From assembly GCA_001724175.1 (NCBI GenBank), contig MEDT01000051.1:1-41803 (forward strand): a stretch of 41,803 nt of DNA. The letters are read 5' to 3'. How positions within the stretch are numbered: position 1 is the first letter of the stretch; every line of letters starts with the position of its first letter. A program made the translations under genes and the position numbers. The DNA is from Cytophagaceae bacterium SCN 52-12. Its GTDB lineage: Bacteria; Bacteroidota; Bacteroidia; Cytophagales; Spirosomataceae. The notes beneath the pieces are model-generated. The model had not been told where the DNA came from. It saw only the letters and a list, made by a program, of their open reading frames with translations, and did no database searches. This document shows positions 8,630 through 15,602 of the stretch, one piece after another.

Positions 8630-10435
8630 TTATTCAATATAGGGCTGATACTCTGTTGCCAGCCGCTGGTACCCGCTTTCGTTAGGATGCAGCCCGTCGG
8701 AGAAGTAGGTTTCTGTAATTTTGCCGTCCTCTCCCAGCAGCGCCTGCCCCGGATCGAAATAGATGGTATTGAACTCTCCTGCCAGCTTCGCCAATTCGAT
8801 ATTGAGCTTTTTCACCCGTTCTTCTTGGTTCCTTCTCGGGTAAATACCGGTTAAATAAAGCTTTGCCGCAGGCTGCCTTGCCTGGATGGCCCTGATCAGG
8901 TAACGCCATCCGGCCACGATCTCTTCATCTGAATTGACCTGGAAGTTGTTGGTCCCGATCATCATGAATATTTTCTCGGCCTTGTATCCGTCCAGCTCTC
9001 CGTGGTATACCCGCCACAGCACGTTCTCGATCCGGTCCCAGCCGAAACCGAGATTTCGTACCTGCTTTTTCCCGAAAACTTTTTCCCACGACGCCGGGCC
9101 GTTTACCCGATAGGCTTTGGGCTCACCGCCCCAGAAGTGTGTAATCGAATTCCCGATCGTCAGGATTTTCGGGGAAGACGCCCGGTTCAGCTCCATGATC
9201 TGGCGGTGCCTCTGCTCCCAGTCGTAACCCGGCAGCTCTCTCAGCTGGGTAACGGGCCTGGTTGTGCTCTGTTCGCCTGCCGGCTCGTTCAGAATTGCTC
9301 TGAGCGCTTTCTCATAGCCTTCCGCATACAGCATCATCCCCAGGTCGGACTGGTGCGTACCATCGACCGTCGTTTCGATGCTTTGCCTGAATTCAGCTTT
9401 CGGCACGAGGTAGATCTGCTGGATACCTTCCGATTTGAGCTGCTGGAATGTGTTTTGGGCTACCTTGTTCAGGCGCTCATAGGCAGATTTCCTGACTGCG
9501 TTCATTGCTTCTTCCGTGTACCCGGCGTGCTCTGCCAGTACGACAGGAGTTTGCGGGTATTTCTTCCGAAGCAGCTTCACGGCCGATTTCAATCGTTTCG
9601 AAACTTCTTCGTCCGGGTATTCGGTCGCGCTGACGAGGTTGGGCAGGCAGTCCAGGATAAAAACTTTCGCGTCTATTTCAACGACGGATTTCAGCACTTC
9701 GTCTTCCAGCCTGCCGTTGCCTGAGAAGGCCAGGTTGATAAGCGGCCGGTCCATCTTTCTTCCCAATATGGCGGTCCAGGCCATACCCGGCCGGCTGGCG
9801 CAGGCGCCCTGTGCAATAGAAGTACCGTAGACAACTATGGGCTTATCGTCACGCACGCGGAGCGGCTCAAACATGGCCCCGTCGTCCACCCCGATCTCCA
9901 GCCATTTTACGCCATTGTAAAGAGGCAGGTACAGCCGGTATTCCCTGCCTTTCTTCAGGTAGTTGTCGGTGGTGATCAGGTCGCCGAAATTATACTGGAT
10001 CGTATCCTTGAATGAATATTTTCCCGCGCACCAGCGCTCCTCTCCATCCATGGAAACGGCGTAAAGATCTACTCCGCTCACCCCGGTGGCTGCCATGTGA
10101 GGCATACCGTGGCGTTCGCTCGTCACGCCGTACCGCACCTGGATGGCGGGAGAGTTGGTCCGGAAACGTATCATGAGCCCGGTGCTGTGCCGCGACAGCC
10201 CCCAGACCGCATCGCGTACCACTCCTTCGGAGGCGGCCGGCAGCCTGTCGTAAAAGCTCTTTACCTTTCCCCGGAAAGCCTGGCCTTCCAGTACGTTGAA
10301 TTCCGATGACTCAGGATTCCACCATTTTAAATGCTGGGCAGCTGCAAGCTGCGATAATAGCAGCAGGTATATCAGGGCTGCGCCCTGATATGCGGTGTGG
10401 CGCCCTTTCAGGGCTTCACAACATTGATCTCTCAT
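8630..10435 (-). CDS. Exported protein with two tandem SGNH/GDSL hydrolase domains
   Basis: Likely a carbohydrate esterase (deacetylase). The 601-residue product has an N-terminal beta-rich region (about 40-195), a first SGNH hydrolase domain with YGTSIAQG (Ser206), SGNG near 238-241 and DGTH (Asp358/His361), a short linker, and a second with IGNSITHFWGG (Ser430), FGW near 464-466, GTNN (494-497) and DGLHPN (Asp580/His583). Both domains keep complete Ser-Asp-His signatures, so both may be active. The start needs care: ATG at 10435 and the first 20 or so residues are encoded by an octamer array and a REP palindrome (10369-10414); the hydrophobic core LIYLLLLSQLAAAQ (21-34) follows. No later Met precedes this core, so the repeat-derived start is the only apparent one unless the gene lost its original 5' end. 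It lies downstream of the Gfo/Idh gene but is separated from it by 182 bases of repeats. Confidence 0.85.
   Translation of the reverse strand: MRDQCCEALKGRHTAYQGAALIYLLLLSQLAAAQHLKWWNPESSEFNVLEGQAFRGKVKSFYDRLPAASEGVVRDAVWGLSRHSTGLMIRFRTNSPAIQVRYGVTSERHGMPHMAATGVSGVDLYAVSMDGEERWCAGKYSFKDTIQYNFGDLITTDNYLKKGREYRLYLPLYNGVKWLEIGVDDGAMFEPLRVRDDKPIVVYGTSIAQGACASRPGMAWTAILGRKMDRPLINLAFSGNGRLEDEVLKSVVEIDAKVFILDCLPNLVSATEYPDEEVSKRLKSAVKLLRKKYPQTPVVLAEHAGYTEEAMNAVRKSAYERLNKVAQNTFQQLKSEGIQQIYLVPKAEFRQSIETTVDGTHQSDLGMMLYAEGYEKALRAILNEPAGEQSTTRPVTQLRELPGYDWEQRHRQIMELNRASSPKILTIGNSITHFWGGEPKAYRVNGPASWEKVFGKKQVRNLGFGWDRIENVLWRVYHGELDGYKAEKIFMMIGTNNFQVNSDEEIVAGWRYLIRAIQARQPAAKLYLTGIYPRRNQEERVKKLNIELAKLAGEFNTIYFDPGQALLGEDGKITETYFSDGLHPNESGYQRLATEYQPYIE
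10369..10414. repeat. REP-like palindrome pair inside the SGNH leader
   Basis: A perfect 10-bp inverted repeat, ATATCAGGGC (10369-10378) with GCCCTGATAT (10382-10391) around three bases, is followed by a smaller 5-bp hairpin (10402-10406 with 10410-10414). Both lie within the first codons of the SGNH open frame. This two-hairpin form is typical of REP elements. Confidence 0.65.
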
Positions 10436-10500
10436 TGTCTGGTTGTCTGATTATCCGATCGTTCGGTTCGGTCGTCCGATTATCTGGTTGTCTGATTGCG
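10434..10500. repeat. Degenerate 8-bp tandem repeat array A
   Basis: Reads as consecutive octamers ATTGTCTG, GTTGTCTG, ATTATCCG, ATCGTTCG, a short GTTCG, GTCGTCCG, ATTATCTG, GTTGTCTG and a partial unit. Consensus is about RTTRTCYG. The first unit overlaps the start codon of the SGNH gene (complement of 10433-10435). Period 8 is clear despite base changes. Confidence 0.75.
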
Positions 10501-10502
10501 TT

Positions 10503-10548
10503 CCCCGGAATAAATTCCGGGGCTACAAAAGGGTCGTCCCTACGGGAC
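10503..10548. repeat. REP-like element, two hairpins
   Basis: First hairpin: CCCCGGAAT (10503-10511) with ATTCCGGGG (10514-10522). Second: GTCCC (10536-10540) with GGGAC (10544-10548), joined by GCTACAAAAGGGTC. A decayed copy of the first half lies at 13866-13887 in the sialidase gene. It sits between octamer arrays A and B. Confidence 0.7.
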
Positions 10549-10560
10549 TATATCTGGCTG

Positions 10561-10620
10561 ATTGTCACATCACCACATTGTCACATCATCACATCATCAC
10601 ATCTCTTCATTGTCTCATTA
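10561..10620. repeat. Degenerate 8-bp tandem repeat array B
   Basis: From 10565 it reads TCACATCA, CCACATTG, TCACATCA, TCACATCA, TCACATCT, CTTCATTG, TCTCATTA: seven octamers in phase. The last unit supplies the stop codon of the oxidoreductase gene (10618-10620). The unit differs from array A, but the period is the same. The repeat is too short and has no spacers, so it is not a CRISPR. Confidence 0.75.
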
Positions 10621-11958
10621 TACTTTCGGCTCCCAGCCCGGCGCGTATTGCCTGCTCCAGAGCCTGAGCGCATCTTTATCCTGGGCTTTTCCGGTTTTCG
10701 GGTCGACCTTGAAGCCTTTCCCGATACGGGAGGATATGTTCGCCAGGTGGCAGAGGTGCGTGCTGACGGCGCCGTCGATAATATTGGAGTTCTGCTTCTC
10801 CTTGCCGCGGATCGCCTGGAAGAAATTGACCACGTGCAGGGTGCTCATATCCCCGCCGCCGCCGAGCTGCGTGCCGCCTTCATTTCCTTTCGACTGGTTG
10901 CTCCTGATGAGCTTCCCGGCGCGGTCATAAAGCTTGTAGCCTCCCCGGTCGACATATACCGACCCTTCGGTGCCGAAGATCAGGGTGCCGCGGTCGCTGC
11001 CATAGGTTTTGTACCCGTTGCGGCTCTGGCCCTCCCATTTGATGATCTTCTTGTCTTCGAAGCGGAAGGTAGCGTCCATGGTGTCGTACATCTCCCAGCC
11101 GTCGCTGGCGAAGTAGCGCTTTTCAGCTTCCACTTCTACCGAAGAAGGGTAGCTCACCTGCAGCGCCCACCGGGCGACATCGAGCTCGTGCGTCGCGTTG
11201 TTACCCGCTTCGGCAGTGCCGTAATCCCAGCCATACCAGTGCCAGTTGTAGTCCCAGGTCTCGGAGGTATATTCCCTGCGCGGCGCCGGCCCCTGGAAAA
11301 GGTCCCAGTCCAGCCCGTCGGGTACGGCAGCTTTTTTCTGCAAAGGCACCTCTCCGCGGGCAGACGCGTAAAATGCGATCGCCTTGTAGGCCTTGCCGAT
11401 CGTTCCTTTATGGATCTCATTGATAATCTCGATGGATTCCGGGGCGGAACGCTGCTGGTTACCCATCTGGATAATTTTCTTGTACTTCCTTTCTGCTTCC
11501 ATCAGCAGCTCACCCTCCCTGGGGTTATGGCTGCAGGGCTTTTCGACGTATACGTGCTTCCCGGCCTTGACCGCCATGATCGTTCCGGGGGTATGCCAGT
11601 GATCGGGAGTGGCGTTGATCAATACGTCGACTGAAGTATCTTCGATCACTTTCCGGATATCTTTTTCCAGCTTAGGGGAATAATCGATGTGCTTTGCAAA
11701 CTTAGACGCCCCGTTTTCGAGCTGCTTCTGCATGACATCGCACAGGTAAGCCAGCTCCACATTGCTTGATTTCAGCCCGACAGGCTCATAGAAAGCTCCC
11801 ATCCTTCTTCCCAAGCCGGCTAACCCGACTCTTAGCCGGTCGTTGGCGCCTATAATGCGGTTGTACGCACGGGCAGGCAAGGCGTTGAAATTAAACAGCG
11901 CTGCGCCCGCTGTCCCCGCGGCTACCGTTTTAATAAAAGATCGTCTAGATTTTTCCAT
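10618..11958 (-). CDS. Tat-exported Gfo/Idh/MocA family oxidoreductase
   Basis: NAD(P)-dependent sugar oxidoreductase predicted to work in the periplasm with a pre-bound cofactor. The 446-residue product begins with a Tat signal (RRSFIK at 5-10, then a hydrophobic Ala/Gly stretch to about residue 31). It has a Rossmann fold with GLAGLGRR (46-52 region), the family motif ATPDHWHTPG...GKHVYVEKP (about 113-138), and a C-terminal Gfo/Idh domain containing NNATHELDVARWAL. Exported members of this family oxidise or reduce the C3 position of glycosides or hydrolyse them by a redox route. The DUF1080 gene lies 128 bases upstream on the same strand, a frequent pairing, although a terminator-like hairpin stands between them. 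Substrate unknown. Confidence 0.9.
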   Translation of the reverse strand: MEKSRRSFIKTVAAGTAGAALFNFNALPARAYNRIIGANDRLRVGLAGLGRRMGAFYEPVGLKSSNVELAYLCDVMQKQLENGASKFAKHIDYSPKLEKDIRKVIEDTSVDVLINATPDHWHTPGTIMAVKAGKHVYVEKPCSHNPREGELLMEAERKYKKIIQMGNQQRSAPESIEIINEIHKGTIGKAYKAIAFYASARGEVPLQKKAAVPDGLDWDLFQGPAPRREYTSETWDYNWHWYGWDYGTAEAGNNATHELDVARWALQVSYPSSVEVEAEKRYFASDGWEMYDTMDATFRFEDKKIIKWEGQSRNGYKTYGSDRGTLIFGTEGSVYVDRGGYKLYDRAGKLIRSNQSKGNEGGTQLGGGGDMSTLHVVNFFQAIRGKEKQNSNIIDGAVSTHLCHLANISSRIGKGFKVDPKTGKAQDKDALRLWSRQYAPGWEPKV

Positions 11959-12035
11959 TGTTGCCAGTTTTAGCTTAGTGATTTTTTCCCGGTAAGCATG
12001 TCATCGTTACCCGGCTACCGTGTAAGACGAAAAAA

Positions 12036-12070
12036 GCATCATGCATACCGGAAACCCGGATGCATGATGC
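12036..12070 (-). terminator. Rho-independent terminator after DUF1080 gene
   Basis: Perfect 11-bp arms, GCATCATGCAT (12036-12046) and ATGCATGATGC (12060-12070). On the minus strand the stem is directly followed by TTTTTT, the classic form. It lies 16 bases after the DUF1080 stop. Confidence 0.85.
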
Positions 12071-12086
12071 CGTTTGTTCAGTTCTG

Positions 12087-12722
12087 TCAAAGCTCTGTCA
12101 GAAGCAGGTTCTTCCAGCGTACCTTGATTCCGCCTCCGTCATGGATCTGGAGCGCGATCGACCCGTTGGCAGCGCCGATCTTCGCATCTTCAAAATCTAC
12201 CATTTCGTGGCCGTTGAGCCATGTCTGCACCCTTCCGCCCTGTGCGCGGATGCGAAGCGTATTCCAGCTGCCATATTTCAGGTAGCCTTCTTTTTCATCC
12301 GGTATCTTGACCAGCCAGCCGCGTCCGTAGGATTCATAGATACCGCCGGTATCCTGGTTAGGACCGGCTACCTCCACCTGCCATCCCGACACCTTGGTAC
12401 CTTCTACCGATGAGCGGATGAAGACGCCGCTGTTGCCGTTGGCTTCCTGGAGAAAATCGACGGAAAGGTCGAAATCCTTATATTGCTTTTCTGTTTTGAG
12501 ATATCCGTAACCTTTATCCGGGCCGCTTTCACAGATCAGCTCCCCTTTGTCAACGTACCATTTCTCGGTTCCGTGCACTACCCATCCTTTGAGATTTTTG
12601 CCGTTAAACAATTTAACGGGCTTTCCCGGCTTCTCCGGGCTGTCCGGTCCCGCCAGCAGGCTTCCGGCGACTAATGCCAATGCAGTGAAAAGAACCGCTG
12701 CTTTTCTGGAAATTACTTTCAT
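12087..12722 (-). CDS. DUF1080 / 3-keto-disaccharide hydrolase-type exported protein
   Basis: The 211-residue product has a signal peptide (1-25, ending SLLAG; no lipobox Cys) and one DUF1080 jelly-roll domain (about 35-211). Family motifs seen: LFNGKNLKGW, WYVDKGELIC, YLKTEKQYKDFDLSVDF, NSGVFIRSS, WNTLRIRAQGGRVQTWLNGHEMVDF, and GSIALQIHDGGGIKVRWKNLLL at the end. Some relatives of this family cleave 3-keto-glycosides made by an oxidoreductase, which fits the Gfo/Idh gene just downstream. Length is normal. It ends before a strong terminator and is preceded by another (12754-12787), so it looks like a single-gene transcript. Activity is inferred. Confidence 0.88.
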   Translation of the reverse strand: MKVISRKAAVLFTALALVAGSLLAGPDSPEKPGKPVKLFNGKNLKGWVVHGTEKWYVDKGELICESGPDKGYGYLKTEKQYKDFDLSVDFLQEANGNSGVFIRSSVEGTKVSGWQVEVAGPNQDTGGIYESYGRGWLVKIPDEKEGYLKYGSWNTLRIRAQGGRVQTWLNGHEMVDFEDAKIGAANGSIALQIHDGGGIKVRWKNLLLTEL

Positions 12723-12753
12723 GCTTACAAGTGATTAAGGATACAATAAACTA

Positions 12754-12787
12754 AGAGGCGCATCTCCTCCCGGAAATATGCGCCTCT
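12754..12787 (-). terminator. Hairpin terminator after sialidase-like gene
   Basis: Perfect 10-bp arms, AGAGGCGCAT (12754-12763) and ATGCGCCTCT (12778-12787), around a 14-base loop. On the minus strand it is followed by TAGTTTATTG. It lies 31 bases after the stop of the upstream gene. Confidence 0.75.
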
Positions 12788-12818
12788 AAATTATACCTTT
12801 ATTGCGACAGTAGTGTGA

Positions 12819-13937
12819 CTATTCAGCTTTTTTTAAAGCCGACCACTTCTTCACCTGCTCCTTCGTTCCCGACCAGAATGCGATCTTCTGGCGGTTCCAG
12901 GTGTAGGTGGTGGCGACAGAATCTCCCCAGGAGATGATGGCCGGGTAAGAAAATTCATCTTCTTTGTCGCCGGCGTCGATATCGATCACATCGGGCCAGG
13001 TCTCGCCGTTGTCGTATGAAAGGGCAAGCGAAACCGGCGACCGTGATCCCCAGTTCTTGTTATCAGGATTGTACATGAGCGCCAGCGTTCCGTCGGACAG
13101 CCTGGTGAGATCGATACCGCTGTTGGGATTCGGAAGGCCCGTAGCCGTGATCTCCGACCAGGTTTTGCCGTTATCGTCCGAATCGCTCCTCCCGATCACG
13201 CCGCCGGTAGTCCTGACAAGCATGTGTACCTTCCCAGGCGCGCTTTCCCATAAAGTAGGCTGGATAGCGCCTTTCCCTTTGATCGCCATGGTATCGATCT
13301 TAAACTTCGGGCTTTCTACCCAGGTTTTTCCTCCGTCCTCGCTCCTGTCGACCATCACTTCCCAGCGACCGGGCTCCACCGATGCTCCCGCCAGCCAGGT
13401 GCCGTCCGAAAGCTCAATCAGCTTATTTTTTACCGGTCCGCGCCCGCCTCGATCACCGGGAACGAGCTCATGGGCTTCAGACCAGCTTGCGCCGCCGTCT
13501 TCAGATACCTGTACCCAGGTTTCCCAATGGGAGATCTCTTTGCCGACCTTGAAGAACAGGTATATTTTCCCGTCCCGGGTACGATGCAATACGGGGTTCC
13601 AGTGCGGGTCCTCCCTGATTTTGGCTACCTCGAGCGGGGCGCTCCAGTTACCGGGACGTCCTTTCGATACCCAGATCCCCACATCATCGTCTTTCTCCTC
13701 CGTTCCGCCGAACCACGCCACTACGAAGCTGCCGTCGTCATTTCTTACCAACGTGGAGGCATGGCACTGGGGAAAGGGCCGGTCGTCTCCGAATACAAAA
13801 TCTTTTTGCGCTGCAATCTCCGCAGCTGCGCCGGGAGTCTCCCCCGCCTGCTGGGATGAATTGCAGGAATAAATCGCCGGGGCTACAGACAATACTGAAA
13901 ATGCCAGAAAATGCCGGGCATTCTGTCTTAAAGTCAT
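12819..13937 (-). CDS. Sialidase-family (BNR/Asp-box) lipoprotein
   Basis: A beta-propeller protein of the exo-sialidase-like BNR_2 group, probably acting on a glycan at the cell surface or in the periplasm. Asp-boxes seen: SEDGGASW, SEDGGKTW, SDDNGKTW and SYDNGETW. The N-terminal block FPQCHASTL and the WFGGTEE motif are typical of this group. I start it at the ATG at 13937, which gives 372 residues with a lipoprotein signal (MTLRQNARHF..., APAIYSC, Cys25). The frame is open upstream to 14036, but that extension has no signal features. The lipobox region is encoded by a stretch (13866-13887) that matches the REP element at 10503. True sialidase activity is uncertain; many relatives act on other sugars or are unassigned. 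Confidence 0.85.
   Translation of the reverse strand: MTLRQNARHFLAFSVLSVAPAIYSCNSSQQAGETPGAAAEIAAQKDFVFGDDRPFPQCHASTLVRNDDGSFVVAWFGGTEEKDDDVGIWVSKGRPGNWSAPLEVAKIREDPHWNPVLHRTRDGKIYLFFKVGKEISHWETWVQVSEDGGASWSEAHELVPGDRGGRGPVKNKLIELSDGTWLAGASVEPGRWEVMVDRSEDGGKTWVESPKFKIDTMAIKGKGAIQPTLWESAPGKVHMLVRTTGGVIGRSDSDDNGKTWSEITATGLPNPNSGIDLTRLSDGTLALMYNPDNKNWGSRSPVSLALSYDNGETWPDVIDIDAGDKEDEFSYPAIISWGDSVATTYTWNRQKIAFWSGTKEQVKKWSALKKAE
13866..13887. repeat. Decayed REP half-element inside the sialidase signal peptide
   Basis: GGAATAAAT, three bases, then CGGGGCTACA. This matches the intact REP at 10507-10527 in both blocks (9 and 10 bases), with a small change between them. The left palindrome arm has decayed. 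It encodes part of the lipoprotein h-region and lipobox on the minus strand. Confidence 0.5.
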
Positions 13938-14045
13938 GACTGGTATTTTTGTTTGGGTTAAATACTGATTACTTGCCGTTTGTGCAAAAAGGCTAGCAGT
14001 GCCCGCAAATACTCCTTCAGATCCAAATTGATGCATTGTCTTTCA

Positions 14046-14086
14046 GATGCGCCAAAACCATTAAATAAATACACTTTTGGCGCATC
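14046..14086. promoter_or_regulatory. Inverted repeat 1 upstream of DUF234 ATPase
   Basis: Perfect 12-bp arms, GATGCGCCAAAA (14046-14057) and TTTTGGCGCATC (14075-14086), with 17 bases between. It shares the core GCCAAA/TTTGGC with inverted repeat 2. It lies between the divergent sialidase and ATPase genes. Possible operator or transcript hairpin. Confidence 0.55.
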
Positions 14087-14097
14087 CAAAATAATTT

Positions 14098-14141
14098 ACT
14101 TACGCCAAAAGTTAGTAATTTTCAATAGATTTGGCGTAAGT
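14098..14141. promoter_or_regulatory. Inverted repeat 2 overlapping the ATPase -7 box
   Basis: Perfect 12-bp arms, ACTTACGCCAAA (14098-14109) and TTTGGCGTAAGT (14130-14141), with 20 bases between. The right arm overlaps a -7 box TAGATTTG (14126-14133), so anything binding there could block transcription of the ATPase gene 31 bases downstream. Confidence 0.55.
14126..14133 (+). promoter_or_regulatory. Probable -7 box (TAGATTTG) of the ATPase gene
   Basis: Exact TAnnTTTG match, 38 bases before the ATG at 14172. No clear TTG is seen at -33. Confidence 0.5.
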
Positions 14142-14171
14142 TAATTCATAATATCTAACAATCAGTTACTT

Positions 14172-15596
14172 ATGAGCAACCCATTAATAGCCGGAAGAGA
14201 AGAAGAAATGGCAATTCTGAAAGAAGCGCTTCTTTCAAAAAAGGCTGAGCTGATTGCCATTTACGGTCGTCGGCGCATAGGCAAAACCTTCCTCGTAAGG
14301 ACCTATTACCAAAAACAGCTGTGCTTTGAGCTTTCAGGCAGCCAGCATGCCGCCATGGAGGCTCAGTTATTCAACTTTGCCAATGCGCTGGACAAAAGCA
14401 TGGCGGCCGGAATCCCTCCGAAAACTCCGGACACCTGGCCGGAAGCCTTCTCCATGCTCGGTCATCACCTTGAACAACTTCCCCGAAAAGAAAAAAAGGT
14501 GGTTTTCCTCGACGAGCTTCCCTGGCTCGACACGATGCATTCCGGCTTCCTGAGCGCGTTCGATTACTTCTGGAACAGCTGGTGCTCGCGACGCCCGGAC
14601 ATTGTGGTAGTCATTTGCGGGTCGGCCGCTTCCTGGATGATCAATAAGATCATATTCAACAAAGGCGGATTACACAACCGGATTACGCGCCAGATCAAGC
14701 TCATGCCCTTTACGCTCGCAGAGACGGAGGCATTTCTGAGGAAGAAACAGATAAAGCTGGATCACTACCAGATTGTCCAGCTATACATGGTAATGGGAGG
14801 AGTCCCGCACTATCTCGAGCAGATCAAACAGGGGAAAAGCGCCATGCAAAATATAGATGACCTCTGCTTTTCGCCACAAGGAATGCTGCGACAGGAGTTC
14901 GACAAATTATATGCATCGCTTTACGCCAACGCTCATGTACATATTACGATCATCAGGGCACTTGCCGGCCAGCGGAAAGGGCTTACAAGGAATGAAATTG
15001 TTGCCGCAACGAAGCTGACAAGCGGGGGATATCTTTCCGGCGTTCTCCATGAACTGGAAGAAAGCGGGTTCATAGCTTCCTATTTACCTCTGAATAAAAA
15101 GACCAAAGATGCCGTTTTCAGGCTTACCGACGAATATTCTCTGTTCTACCTGAAATTTATTGAAAAAAGACGAAGTTCGGGCGCCGGCACATGGGCATTG
15201 CTCAGCAGCAGAAGCACGTGGAGATCCTGGAGCGGGTATGCTTTCGAAAATCTCTGCCTTAAGCATGTGCATAAAATTAAAATGGCGCTGCAGATCGGGA
15301 ATGTATATTCCGAAGAATCAGCCTGGTATGACAAAAATGAAGGCGCACAGGTCGACCTGGTTATCGACCGGGCAGACCGTTGCATCAATTTATGCGAAAT
15401 GAAATTTTCAGAAAACCCGTTTACGATTACCGCCAAATATGCCAAAGAGCTGCAGCACAAGGTAATGGCATATAAAAGCGCCCTGAAAGCCAGTAAAACA
15501 ATCTTTACGACGCTCGTTACAACTTTCGGGCTTAAGCCTAATGAGCACTCCGCCCAGTATGTCGACAGTGAAGTGACGATGCGGGATCTGTTTTAG
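14172..15596 (+). CDS. ATPase fused to PD-(D/E)XK nuclease-like domain (ATPase_2 + DUF234 type)
   Basis: The 474-residue product starts with a P-loop STAND/AAA-like ATPase: GRRRIGKT at 32-39 (Walker A), VVFLDELPWLD at 110-120 (Walker B, Asp114/Glu115) and the GGLHNRITRQIKLMPF sensor region (165-180). A winged-helix region follows (about 262-315; LTRNEIVAATKL, LHELEESGFI), then a C-terminal DUF234 domain with nuclease-fold residues: Glu359 (YAFENLCL), Asp395 (GAQVDLVID) and Glu409-Met-Lys411 (CEMKFS). Such proteins are common, often in many copies, in Bacteroidota and archaea, and their role is unsettled. It is a single gene with paired inverted repeats in front and converges with the chelatase gene (6-base gap). 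It could be a regulator, a defence-type factor or a selfish gene; I cannot tell which. Confidence 0.9.
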   Translation: MSNPLIAGREEEMAILKEALLSKKAELIAIYGRRRIGKTFLVRTYYQKQLCFELSGSQHAAMEAQLFNFANALDKSMAAGIPPKTPDTWPEAFSMLGHHLEQLPRKEKKVVFLDELPWLDTMHSGFLSAFDYFWNSWCSRRPDIVVVICGSAASWMINKIIFNKGGLHNRITRQIKLMPFTLAETEAFLRKKQIKLDHYQIVQLYMVMGGVPHYLEQIKQGKSAMQNIDDLCFSPQGMLRQEFDKLYASLYANAHVHITIIRALAGQRKGLTRNEIVAATKLTSGGYLSGVLHELEESGFIASYLPLNKKTKDAVFRLTDEYSLFYLKFIEKRRSSGAGTWALLSSRSTWRSWSGYAFENLCLKHVHKIKMALQIGNVYSEESAWYDKNEGAQVDLVIDRADRCINLCEMKFSENPFTITAKYAKELQHKVMAYKSALKASKTIFTTLVTTFGLKPNEHSAQYVDSEVTMRDLF

Positions 15597-15602
15597 GCGT
15601 GG

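Noticed and set aside
10434..10620. CRISPR array
   Set aside because: The repeats are contiguous octamers without spacers, and no cas gene is nearby.
13938..14036. Upstream start of the sialidase-like gene
   Set aside because: The extension has no signal features, while the ATG at 13937 gives a normal lipoprotein signal peptide. The longer frame would also place a lipobox too far inside.
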